A stretch of 64,000 nucleotides of DNA. Source: Streptomyces griseoincarnatus. Lineage in GTDB: Bacteria > Actinomycetota > Actinomycetes > Streptomycetales > Streptomycetaceae. The position numbers and the translations under genes were made by a program. The notes under the pieces were generated by a model, which was not told the origin of the DNA, did not search any database, and saw only the letters and a list, made by a program, of their open reading frames with translations. Below are positions 57,232 to 64,000 of this stretch, piece after piece; within the stretch, counting starts at the first letter, position 1, and every line of letters starts with the position of its first letter. Location of the stretch: NCBI GenBank assembly GCA_014649575.1, contig BMTH01000013.1, positions 62,001 to 126,000 on the forward strand, in the 5' to 3' direction.

Positions 57232-59172
57232 TCACCCCGTGCCCGCGCACTCCTCCGCCTCCTCCAGGTACGCCGCCACCGGGCCCAGGGTCAGCAGGCC
57301 GGAGGCGGCGCCCGCGTGTTCGGCGCGCGCGTCGCGCAGGGCGGTCGCGGCGCGGGCCGCGGTGTCGCGGTCGCCCAGACGGACGGCGGCACGGGCGGTC
57401 AGGCACCACAGCGCCTCCTGCATGTGGTCGGGCGGTGGTGCGGGGGCCGCGGCGAGAGCGGTGCGGGCCTGAGCCTCACGGCCCTGGTCGAGCAGGAGGA
57501 GGGGTTCCGTCCAGGGGCGGTACGGGCCCCGGTCGAGGCGGGGGTCGGCGGGTGCGGGACGGCCGTGCAGCAGGCGCAGGCCCAGCAGGGCGAGCGGGAG
57601 CAGGCCCCGGTGCAGGCCCGGCATGCCCGCCGTACGGAGGGCCTCGTCGGCGGCGCGGTAGTGCGCGGCGACCGTGGCGGGGGACGGTCCGCCCGGCTCG
57701 GTGCTGCGGGTCGCCGCGGCCCGGGCCCGGAACCACGCCGTGAGGACGGGGACGAGGGGCGCCTCGGTGGCCGCGGCGAGCCGTTCGGCGGCCTCCGCGT
57801 GCGCGGACGCGGTGTCCAGGTCGCCGAGGGCGGAGGCGGACTGGAGGCGCACGAGCCGGCCGAGCACGGCGAAGGCGGGCAGGTCGTACGCGGTGGCCAG
57901 GTCGAGGATCTCGGCGCCGGTGCGGTCGCGGGCCGCCGCGAGTCCCGGGCGGGTGAAGGACTGAAGGAACACCCCGTTCAGGGCGAACGCCAGCAGAGCG
58001 GGGTCGCCCAGGTCCCGGGCCAGTGCCTCCGCCCGCCGGGCCGCGCCCCGGGCGCGGTCCCGCTCCTGGGGGGTCAGATCGGCGCTGCGGCTCTCGACCG
58101 CGACCGTCGCCAGCAGGCGGACGGTGAGGTCGGCGGGGGCGTCGGGGCCGAGCGCGGCGAGGGTGCGTACGGCGGCCTCGACGACCGCCCGGGACTGCGC
58201 GGAGTCGTCCGCCCGGCTCCACAGGGCGGGCACGTCGTACGCGCCGATGATCCGGGCGGTGAGGGCGAGGTCACCGGTGCGTTCCGCCGCCGTGATCGCG
58301 GCGAGGCGGTCGCTGCGGGAGCGGACCAGCGCGTCGCCGCCCGCCAGGGCGAGGGTGCGGGCCACGTCCACGGTGGTGCGCGGGCCGAGCGGGACGCCGG
58401 GGCCGGTCCAGGTGGCGGCCGGGGCGGAGGACGGGGCAGCCCCGTTGAGGATGTCCGTCTCCAGGCGCAGCAGGTCGGCGCCCGGGTCGAGCCCGAGCTG
58501 GTCGGCGAGGGTCGCGCGGGCGCGGCGGAGGGTGTCCAGCGCGTCGGCGCGGCGGCCCGCGTGGTGCAGGGCGCGGGCGAGGAGCGTCCAGGCGGGCTCG
58601 CGCCACGGGTGCACGGCGACGTGGTCGCGCAGATCGGAGACCAGGCCGGCGCCCTCGCCCCGGTCGAGGAGGAGGCGGGCGCGCAGCTCGACCGCCTCCG
58701 CCCGCAGCTCCTCCAGCCGGGCGCGTTCGCGTTCCGCCCACGCGGAGCCGGTCACGTCGGCGTAGGCGGGCCCGTGCCAGGCCGCGAGCGCCTCACCGAG
58801 CGCGGCCACCTCGCCGGGGGTGCGCCGGGCGCGGGTCAGGGCGTCCTGGAAGCGGTGCACGTCGACGTCCTCGCGCGGCAGGCGCAGGGCGTAGCCGGGG
58901 CCCTCGGTGACGAGCACGCGGGGCGGGGTGCGGGGCGGCCGGTCCGGTTCGAGGGCACGGCGCAGCGCGGCGACGAACGTACGCAGGGCGCCGACGGCAC
59001 GGGCCGGCGGCTGCTCGGCCCACAGATCGTCGACGAGCGTCTCGGTGGTGACCATCCGCCCCTCGGCGGCGACGAGACGCCCGAGGACCTCACGGTGCCG
59101 GGGTCCGCCGAGGGGGACGGGGGCGCCGTCGTCCCGGAAGGCCCGGACGGCGCCGAGGACGTCGATGCGCAT
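57232..59172 (-). CDS. BTAD-domain transcriptional regulator (SARP-like)
   Basis: The protein has 646 residues from ATG 59172 (AGGATGG upstream); the longer frame is a poor N-terminus. The first 95 residues form the winged helix of OmpR/SARP type (MRIDVLGAVRAFRDDGAPVP, GGPRHREVLGRLVA, TLVDDLWAEQPPARAVGALR). The bacterial transcriptional activator domain follows (about 95-245; HVAVHPWREPAWTLLARALH). The C-terminal 350 residues are TPR-like helices without a Walker motif, so it is not an AfsR with ATPase. It probably activates nearby or pathway genes in development or metabolism; the target is not visible. Confidence 0.88.
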   Translation of the reverse strand: MRIDVLGAVRAFRDDGAPVPLGGPRHREVLGRLVAAEGRMVTTETLVDDLWAEQPPARAVGALRTFVAALRRALEPDRPPRTPPRVLVTEGPGYALRLPREDVDVHRFQDALTRARRTPGEVAALGEALAAWHGPAYADVTGSAWAERERARLEELRAEAVELRARLLLDRGEGAGLVSDLRDHVAVHPWREPAWTLLARALHHAGRRADALDTLRRARATLADQLGLDPGADLLRLETDILNGAAPSSAPAATWTGPGVPLGPRTTVDVARTLALAGGDALVRSRSDRLAAITAAERTGDLALTARIIGAYDVPALWSRADDSAQSRAVVEAAVRTLAALGPDAPADLTVRLLATVAVESRSADLTPQERDRARGAARRAEALARDLGDPALLAFALNGVFLQSFTRPGLAAARDRTGAEILDLATAYDLPAFAVLGRLVRLQSASALGDLDTASAHAEAAERLAAATEAPLVPVLTAWFRARAAATRSTEPGGPSPATVAAHYRAADEALRTAGMPGLHRGLLPLALLGLRLLHGRPAPADPRLDRGPYRPWTEPLLLLDQGREAQARTALAAAPAPPPDHMQEALWCLTARAAVRLGDRDTAARAATALRDARAEHAGAASGLLTLGPVAAYLEEAEECAGTG

Positions 59173-59310
59173 GGTTCCATCCTGGGGGTGAGGGGGTGGG
59201 CCGTCGCGGGCGGCCTCGCTGTCACCCCTGGAGGGCCGTCCCTCGCGCCAGGCACGCGGCCGGGTGTGCGGCTCCGGTCGAGTCGCCTTCCGCCGCCCCT
59301 TCCCGTCCCC

Positions 59311-60234
59311 TGACGCGGACGAGCTGTCCATGGTCTACGGCGGGATCAACGCCGTCACCAACGTCCCGGCGGGCCGGAGCTTCTTCAAGAGGCCCTCGCA
59401 GTACCGCCACGGCTTCCTCGGCCGGCTCGCCCGGTTCTTCTGGGGAGACCCGGTCCGACCCGGTGAGCAGCGCTCGAACAAGGAGCACCTGCCCCTGGCG
59501 TCCGCCATAGCGGGCGCGAGCGCCAACCTCCTCTTCGGCGACATGCCGAGCTTCAAGGCCGAGGACGAGGCCACCCAGGAGCGTCTGGACGAGTTCGTGG
59601 ACGACGGTCTCCACGCCGCCCTCCGGGAGGGCGCAGAGGTCGCCTCAGCGCTCGGAGGCGTCTACCTGCGGGTCGTGTGGGACGCCGAGGTCCGCGACCA
59701 TCCCTGGATCTCCGTGGTCCACCCCGACTGTGCGGTCCCCCGAGTGGCGCTGGGACAAGCTCGCGGCCGTCACCTTCTGGCACACGATCCGGGACGACGG
59801 CTTCGAGGTGGTCCGCCAGCTCGAACGCCATGAGCCCGGCGTCATCCGGCACTCCGTGTGGAAGGGCACCGCGGATTCCCTGGGGCGCCAGATGGCCCTG
59901 ACGGACTTCCCCGAGACCGAGCCCCTGGCCGACCTGGTGGACAACGAGGGCGGCATCGCCACGGGGATCGAGAAGCTCACGGCCGTCTACGTGCCGAACA
60001 TGAAGCCCAACCGGATCTGGCGGAACGTACCTGCCGGGGCGAACCTGGGCCGCTCGGACTTCTCCGGAATCGAGTCGACGCTCGACAACCTGGACGAGGC
60101 GTACACGGACTGTATGCGGGACGTCCGCCTGGGCAAGGCGAGGCTCCTGCTGGACTCCACGGTCCTGGAGAACCTCGGCCGGGGCCAGGGCGGCACCCTC
60201 GACATCGACCAGGAGCTGTTCGTCCCCCTCCATC
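59311..60234 (+). pseudogene. Phage portal protein, frameshifted and truncated at both ends
   Basis: Two frames join: from about 59311 (PDADELSMVYGG) to 59740 in frame 2, then from 59730 in frame 3. Reading through gives PSQYRHGFLGRLARFFWGD, VHPDCAVP then EWRWDKLAAVTFWHTI, LGRGQGGTLDIDQELFVPL. The shift lies in a run of five C (59737-59741); one C less restores the frame. Streptomyces phage portals have the same middle. The N-terminus is missing, and after 60234 the sequence turns into tail-fibre code. So the gene is dead. Confidence 0.8.
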
Positions 60235-60925
60235 GCCAGGACGAACCTGGGCCTGGGGCCGGCTGCCACCCTGGACCTGGGCACCACGGCCGGAACGGTG
60301 GCGGCGGGTGACGACCTGAGGTTCGCCGGGGCCCTCCAGAAGACCGCCAACCTGGCGGACGCAGCCACGGCGCGCACGAGCCTGGGTCTGGGCACAGGCC
60401 ACGAGGGCCGTCGGTACGGCTTCTGGAGACGTGGCAGCGGGTGACGCACCGACTGCTGCTGTGACGGCCCACACGGCCGCCTCAGACCCTCATGGGGACC
60501 GTGCCTACGCCGATGGGAAGTTCCTTCAGCTCACGGGCGGGACGGTCTCGGGCAACGTCGCTGTCAACGGCAACCTGACGGTTGGCGGAATCGGTCAGAT
60601 CCAGTTCGCCCGCAAGACCGCTGACGAGTCGGTCGTTTCCACCACGACGTTGCAGAACGACAACCACCTGCTGCTTCCCGTGGCGGTGAACGCGACCTAC
60701 ACCCTGTTCCTCATGTGCATCTTCTCGGGCGCTACGACCGGAGACATCAAGTTCGACTGGACTGTCCCTTCCGGGACCGTCCTGCGGTGGTCCGACCAGA
60801 CGGGCGTCTCCGGCCTGCACTCGGACGTGGACGTGTACTCGGCTCCGGGCGGCAGCACCCAGGTCGCCTTACGGGTGTGGTTCGCCCTGGGGCCGGGCTA
60901 CAACAATGCTGAACAGTGGTCGTAG
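60235..60925 (+). pseudogene. Phage tail-fibre/receptor-binding protein, frameshifted 5' part
   Basis: Frame 1 from 60235 reads ARTNLGLGPAATLDLG, then ANLADAATARTSLGLGTG, the short repeats of collagen-like and tail fibre proteins. It is interrupted near 60398; the continuation is in frame 2 (TRAVGTASGDVAAGDAPTAA, YADGKFLQLTGGTVSGNVAV). Without the shift the part from GTG 60431 encodes a 164-residue C-terminal domain (TGDIKFDWTVPSGTVLRWSD) that ends in NNAEQWS. The 5' end is fused to the portal gene by a deletion. An intact shorter start at 60431 may still be translated. Confidence 0.75.
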
Positions 60926-60946
60926 GAGTGGGGCTATCGTCCTCGC

Positions 60947-61720
60947 ATGGCTCGTTCCTGTGTGTTCTGTGGTGGTGCGCCCGTCACCAATGAGCATGTC
61001 TATCCTCGGTGGCTGGCCGAGGGCTTCCCCGAGAAGATGCGGACCGATCGAGCCATGATGAGTTCGTACTCTGATCAGAGCAGCCTCCGACGCCACTTCG
61101 GGCGCATGTTGACGGCGCAGGTCAAGGCGGTATGCGAGCCCTGCAACAGCGGCTGGATGAGTGCCCTTGAAGGACGAGTTAAGCCGTACCTGCTGTCGAT
61201 GATCAAGGGTGAGATCGTAGAGCTGCCACCCGAGGCGCAGGAGGTTCTGGCCACTTGGACCCTCAAGACGGCTCTGATGTGCCAGGTCATGCTTCCGCAG
61301 GACCAGCCGAACCTTCCGGCTGAACTCTTCACGGATCTGTACCAGGACCGTCAGCCAGCTCAGGAGATGAAGGTGTTCTGCGGCTACATGATGCCGCCGC
61401 GGTACCTCAACCGCTGGAGCCCCATGGAGAACCGTTCCGTTCCCCGGACGATTCGCCAGCGAAGGGCAGGCGGAAGTGTGTTCGAGGCCTGGGCCACCGT
61501 GGTAACCATACGGATCGGCTACGCCGTCGTTCAGCTCGTGAGCGCAGGTCCCAAAGGGCTGCGGTACGAACTCGGATTCGGGAACTACTCCCCCTACGTG
61601 GAGCCGGTGTGGCCCATACGGGAGACGTTCTCCTGGCCTCCTCGCGCTCTGAAGACACTCCAAGAGTTCAACGTCTTCACCGATCCGCTCAGGCAGGTGG
61701 GACAACCGCTGCCCGAGTAG
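60947..61720 (+). CDS. HNH-like zinc-binding protein, cargo gene in prophage
   Basis: The protein has 257 residues. It starts with CVFCGG (Cys5, Cys8), TNEHVYPRWL (Glu16, His17) and later VCEPCNSGWM (Cys63, Cys66, Asn67). This is the layout of HNH nucleases of the zinc-stapled type (EHV, CxxCN). The rest is not recognised. No obvious ribosome site precedes the ATG; TATCGT at 60935-60940 would place the transcript start near the ATG, so it may be leaderless. Placed between tail fibre and lysis genes, it is likely a moron-type cargo gene; nuclease activity is inferred only. Confidence 0.6.
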   Translation: MARSCVFCGGAPVTNEHVYPRWLAEGFPEKMRTDRAMMSSYSDQSSLRRHFGRMLTAQVKAVCEPCNSGWMSALEGRVKPYLLSMIKGEIVELPPEAQEVLATWTLKTALMCQVMLPQDQPNLPAELFTDLYQDRQPAQEMKVFCGYMMPPRYLNRWSPMENRSVPRTIRQRRAGGSVFEAWATVVTIRIGYAVVQLVSAGPKGLRYELGFGNYSPYVEPVWPIRETFSWPPRALKTLQEFNVFTDPLRQVGQPLPE

Positions 61721-61790
61721 CCACACCAGCGCGGTCAGTTGATCCCTGAAATCGATCGCCCTGTACTACAAGGGCGGTTACCGTCCCTGC

Positions 61791-62717
61791 ATGGACGATT
61801 CGCTCTCATTTGGGAGCTTCATGGGAGGCGCGAAGAAGGTCGCGCACAGGGCGATGGACGACCATGCTCGTGGTGATTACGACGAGTTCGCGCTGCATGC
61901 CGGTGTCGCCATCGAGAGACTCGCCAAGGCCACCTTGGTCAAGAGGAACCCGATCTACATCGTCGAGATGCGGGGAAGCGCAGAGATGCTCTTCCACATG
62001 GGAGGGCACCGCAGGGCAGACAGGGTACGAACCGTCGGCGCTGGTGAGGCAATCGCTCGTCTCCGGACGCTCGGGGTTCTGACCAAGGATCCGCAGTTGG
62101 ATCAACTGATCGATCTCCGTAACGGTGTCGCGCACACAACGGGCGGAGAAGAGGCCAAGTTCCTATTGCCGACGTTGATCCTGACCGTTCAGTCCCTGAT
62201 CGAGGATGTTGACGGATCCCCGCGCCGCTTTTGGGGCCGGTGGAACAGCACTGTCCTCATGGTCGTAGATGAGAAGCGCAGCCAGGTCCACCGCGATGTG
62301 CAACTCCGGATTCGCCAGGCCAGGCATCGCTTCGAGGACAAGTTCGTGGACATGCCCAACGAGGCCAAGGAGCGTGTGCTGTCCACGCCGCCTCCGGACC
62401 AGGGAGAGTTCTGGGTTGGCGATATGACCCTCGTGAACGGGAATGATGTCGTGCTCGTCACGGCCCAGGTAGCGTGCCCCGCTTGCACTGGACCATCCAT
62501 GATGACTCTCGTGCCCGGCGAGACAACCACCACAGGCACGGCCCTCATGCAGGATGGATTCATCTGTCATCTGTGCGGCCTGCATTTGAAAGGTGGCGAG
62601 GAGATGGTCGCCTGCGCAGAGCTGGCCAACCTCCCCCGGACCGTGTCGATCCCGCCCCTGGCCGTTGCCCATAAGATGCGCTCAGACGTCCGCATGGGTG
62701 AGACCCGCACAGGCTGA
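61791..62717 (+). CDS. HEPN-like protein with C-terminal zinc ribbon, cargo gene in prophage
   Basis: The protein has 308 residues. The N-terminal helical part (1-150) carries EFALHAGVAIERLAKATLVK and LDQLIDLRNGVAHTT, i.e. the Rx4H pattern (Arg110, His115) of HEPN RNases. A middle region follows. The C-terminus has CPAC (229, 232) and CHLC (259, 262), a zinc ribbon-like site. HEPN proteins often serve in phage defence or toxin systems. It is encoded 70 bp after the HNH-like gene. Catalysis is not shown by sequence alone. Confidence 0.55.
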   Translation: MDDSLSFGSFMGGAKKVAHRAMDDHARGDYDEFALHAGVAIERLAKATLVKRNPIYIVEMRGSAEMLFHMGGHRRADRVRTVGAGEAIARLRTLGVLTKDPQLDQLIDLRNGVAHTTGGEEAKFLLPTLILTVQSLIEDVDGSPRRFWGRWNSTVLMVVDEKRSQVHRDVQLRIRQARHRFEDKFVDMPNEAKERVLSTPPPDQGEFWVGDMTLVNGNDVVLVTAQVACPACTGPSMMTLVPGETTTTGTALMQDGFICHLCGLHLKGGEEMVACAELANLPRTVSIPPLAVAHKMRSDVRMGETRTG

Positions 62718-62729
62718 CACTCCACCCGA

Positions 62730-62753
62730 AGCCCCGGCTCCCCGGCCGGGGCT
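62730..62753 (+). terminator. Terminator after the HEPN-like gene
   Basis: AGCCCCGGC (62730-62738) pairs with GCCGGGGCT (62745-62753), loop of six bases, followed by TTCGC. It is 12 bp after the stop codon and separates the cargo genes from the lysis module. Confidence 0.7.
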
Positions 62754-62811
62754 TTCGCATGCCCTCACCGCGCACGGATCTTCCTGCGCTCACCCACGCA
62801 AGAAGGTCCCC

Positions 62812-63153
62812 TTGATACCTGAGCTGATCTGGGTCATGGCCGCAGCCGAAGAGGCGAGCGGCGGCCCCGACGTCGGCAAGCTGCTCGGCAGCTTCGTCCA
62901 GTACGGCATGGTGGGCGTGTTCGCCCTCCTGATGGTCCTCGGCATCGTCGTGCCGAAGTGGGCGATGACCGCCCTCACGGCCGAGAAGGACAACTGGCGC
63001 ACCGCCTTCGAGCAGGAGCGGGCGGCCCACCAGGTCACCCGGGAGCAGCTCGCGAAAGCCGAGGAGCCCGGGGATGTCGCGACCGAACAGGGGAAGGCGA
63101 TGACCAGGCTCCTCCAGGAGCTTCGCCAGTCCCACGTCTCCGGGAGCCTCTGA
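62812..63153 (+). CDS. Holin-like phage membrane protein
   Basis: The protein has 113 residues from TTG 62812, with AGAAGG five bases upstream. One helix (VQYGMVGVFALLMVLGIVVP) is followed by a charged coiled coil (EKDNWRTAFEQERAAHQVTR, EQLAKAEEPGDVATEQ). Position before the amidase gene is that of a Streptomyces phage holin or membrane lysis protein. It overlaps nothing; the next gene starts 2 bp later. Confidence 0.6.
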   Translation: MIPELIWVMAAAEEASGGPDVGKLLGSFVQYGMVGVFALLMVLGIVVPKWAMTALTAEKDNWRTAFEQERAAHQVTREQLAKAEEPGDVATEQGKAMTRLLQELRQSHVSGSL

Positions 63154-63155
63154 TC

Positions 63156-63380
63156 ATGTGGGCCTTTCCCGAAAACACACACCCGCCTCCCGAGTCGGAG
63201 ACCGCGCTGAGGGCCGCCGAGAAGTCTCTCCAGCAGGCGAAGGCCCACCACTCCGAGGTCGAGGCCAAGCTCAGCGAGAGCCGGCGGGTGAAGGAGCAGC
63301 TCCAGGCCCACAACAGGGTCACCTACTCCGACTTCATCCAGGGCATCGTCCTCAAGCAGAGACCCTCCGCGGCCTCCTGA
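63156..63380 (+). CDS. Small coiled-coil phage protein of unknown function
   Basis: The 74-residue protein follows the holin-like gene after two bases. It is almost all charged helix (ALRAAEKSLQQAKAHHSEVE, SESRRVKEQL) and ends in SDFIQGIVLKQRPS. Similar small proteins are common in actinophage lysis cassettes (known pattern), but no function is known. Confidence 0.6.
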   Translation: MWAFPENTHPPPESETALRAAEKSLQQAKAHHSEVEAKLSESRRVKEQLQAHNRVTYSDFIQGIVLKQRPSAAS

Positions 63381-63407
63381 GCCGTCCCTAGAGCCGCCCC
63401 TTCGAGT

Positions 63408-63480
63408 CCCCCTCCGGAGGGGCTTTTCCTTCCCCCAGCAACCCCCTCCGGGTAACGCGTCACGGCACCGGAGGGGGCTT
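63408..63480 (+). terminator. Two hairpin terminators before the endolysin gene
   Basis: CCCCTCC GGAGGGG (63409-63422) forms a hairpin followed by CTTTTCC. A second pair, CCCCCTCCG (63442-63450) with CGGAGGGGG (63469-63477), is followed by CTTTC. Both lie between the small coiled-coil gene and the endolysin gene, so the latter probably has its own promoter or is read through. Confidence 0.65.
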
Positions 63481-63507
63481 TCTCATGCCCTCGTGCAAGG
63501 AGCCCTC

Positions 63508-64000
63508 GTGTCCACTGGCCCTCAGCGCTACCCCGGTGCCAGCACCGCGTACTGGTACCAGAACCGGTTCGGCGGCGACCTCCAGGAGGTCAACGTCGTC
63601 GTCCTGCACACCACGGAGGGCACGAACCTGCCCTCGTACGGCGGCGGCTCCAGCGCCCCGAACCTCACCCTGGTGCCGGACTTCAAGACCAAGGGGCTCA
63701 AGGCCTACCAGCACTTCGACTTCGACCGCTCCTCACGGGCCCTGGTGAACCTCTCCGGCGGCGTGGAGACGAACACCTGCAACGTCACCCAGGTCGAGCT
63801 CGTAGGCACCTGCGACCCGGCGACCCACGCGAAGTGGAAGAAGGCCGGGTACTCGTACATCTACTGGCCCGAGGCGCCCGACTGGGCCCTTCAGGACGTG
63901 GCCGATCTGCTGGCCTGGGCCCACAAGAACCACGGCGTCCCGCTCAACGGCCCGAGGACCTGGAAGGCATACCCGGCCTCGTACGGCTCCGGCAACGGGG
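63508..64000 (+). CDS. Amidase-like endolysin, runs off the window end
   Basis: The frame from GTG 63508 is open to the window end (about 164 residues seen). AAGGAG lies 5 bases upstream. The sequence VNVVVLHTTEGTNLPSYGGG, then SSAPNLTLVPDFKTKGLKAY, QHFDFDRSSRALVNLSGG and NTCNVTQVELVGTCDPATHA matches N-acetylmuramoyl-L-alanine amidase/PGRP-like phage lysins: His in LHTTEG and the Cys in VELVGTCD are zinc-ligand positions. It degrades host peptidoglycan. The C-terminal cell-wall-binding domain lies beyond 64000. Confidence 0.75.
   Translation, partial: MSTGPQRYPGASTAYWYQNRFGGDLQEVNVVVLHTTEGTNLPSYGGGSSAPNLTLVPDFKTKGLKAYQHFDFDRSSRALVNLSGGVETNTCNVTQVELVGTCDPATHAKWKKAGYSYIYWPEAPDWALQDVADLLAWAHKNHGVPLNGPRTWKAYPASYGSGNG

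Noticed and set aside
57316..59313. A 665-codon plus-strand frame across the BTAD gene
   Set aside because: Gly/Arg/Val-rich antisense shadow; the minus strand has a convincing winged helix and BTAD domain.
1..64000. CRISPR arrays, tRNA or rRNA genes, phage attachment site
   Set aside because: The only regular repeats are the 69-bp kinase repeat, the 17-20-bp minisatellite and the 20-bp spacer motif, none with CRISPR spacing. I found no cloverleaf and no direct repeat flanking the prophage remnant that I could defend as att sites.

Overview
This window is a piece of Streptomyces chromosome. It is very GC-rich with G/C-biased third codon positions, uses many GTG starts, has tight gene overlaps, and carries a futalosine menaquinone pathway, bldA-era style regulators (XRE, Lrp, TetR, BTAD), an AzlCD pair and a WXG100/EssC-type secretion ATPase. 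The order mqnA - cold-shock gene - acyl-CoA synthetase - thiolase - mqnE - Lrp - ubiX - mqnP - ubiD-like - ccs/res genes - hemL looks like the conserved Streptomyces core (statement from general knowledge; no search was run).

Region 1 (1-11,930) is accessory DNA with visibly lower GC in parts. It holds a run of co-directional, overlapping genes: lipoprotein, secreted protein, WXG-like small protein, a putative type VII effector, a small membrane protein and two families of unknown function (here called family A, about 211-222 aa, and family B, about 197-213 aa). The effector/membrane/A/B module is repeated downstream in decayed form. An IS1380-like element, itself frameshifted, sits at the junction between a family A remnant and the C-terminal remnant of a second effector. 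Two unrelated membrane proteins flank the region on the minus strand.

Region 2 (12,380-19,810) has a WXG100 protein divergent from a 1567-aa EssC-like ATPase with an N-terminal FHA-like region, facing a convergent membrane Ser/Thr kinase with a 69-bp tandem repeat in its linker. No eccB, eccD, eccE or mycP is in the window.

Region 3 (19,900-33,480) carries mqnA, a cold-shock protein with a long leader, an XRE-cupin regulator divergent from azlCD with two matching operator-like palindromes, a methyltransferase, fatty-acid genes (acyl-CoA synthetase, thiolase, a two-domain FabG, a MaoC dehydratase), a TetR regulator and two overlapping SPFH proteins.

Region 4 (33,560-53,500) is core metabolism: a dicarboxylate/glutamate symporter, DUF4229 protein, GNAT, mqnE, Lrp, ubiX, rhomboid, mqnP, ubiD-like, then a cytidine-deaminase-like protein and the System II cytochrome c maturation genes (resA-like, ccdA, resB, ccsB), a secreted deacetylase-like lipoprotein, a histidine phosphatase and hemL. 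Menaquinone, haem and cytochrome c genes lie together, so the block serves the respiratory chain. A cluster of seven copies of a 20-bp repeat lies at 36,340-36,690.

Region 5 (53,670-59,170) has the ktrB-ktrA potassium uptake pair, a phosphotransferase, a 12-unit GC-rich minisatellite and a BTAD regulator.

Region 6 (59,310-64,000) is a degraded prophage: a frameshifted portal gene joined directly to tail-fibre sequence (the head and tail genes are gone), then two cargo-like genes (an HNH-like Cys protein and a HEPN-like protein with a C-terminal zinc ribbon), and an apparently intact lysis module (holin-like protein, small coiled-coil protein, amidase-like endolysin running off the window end).
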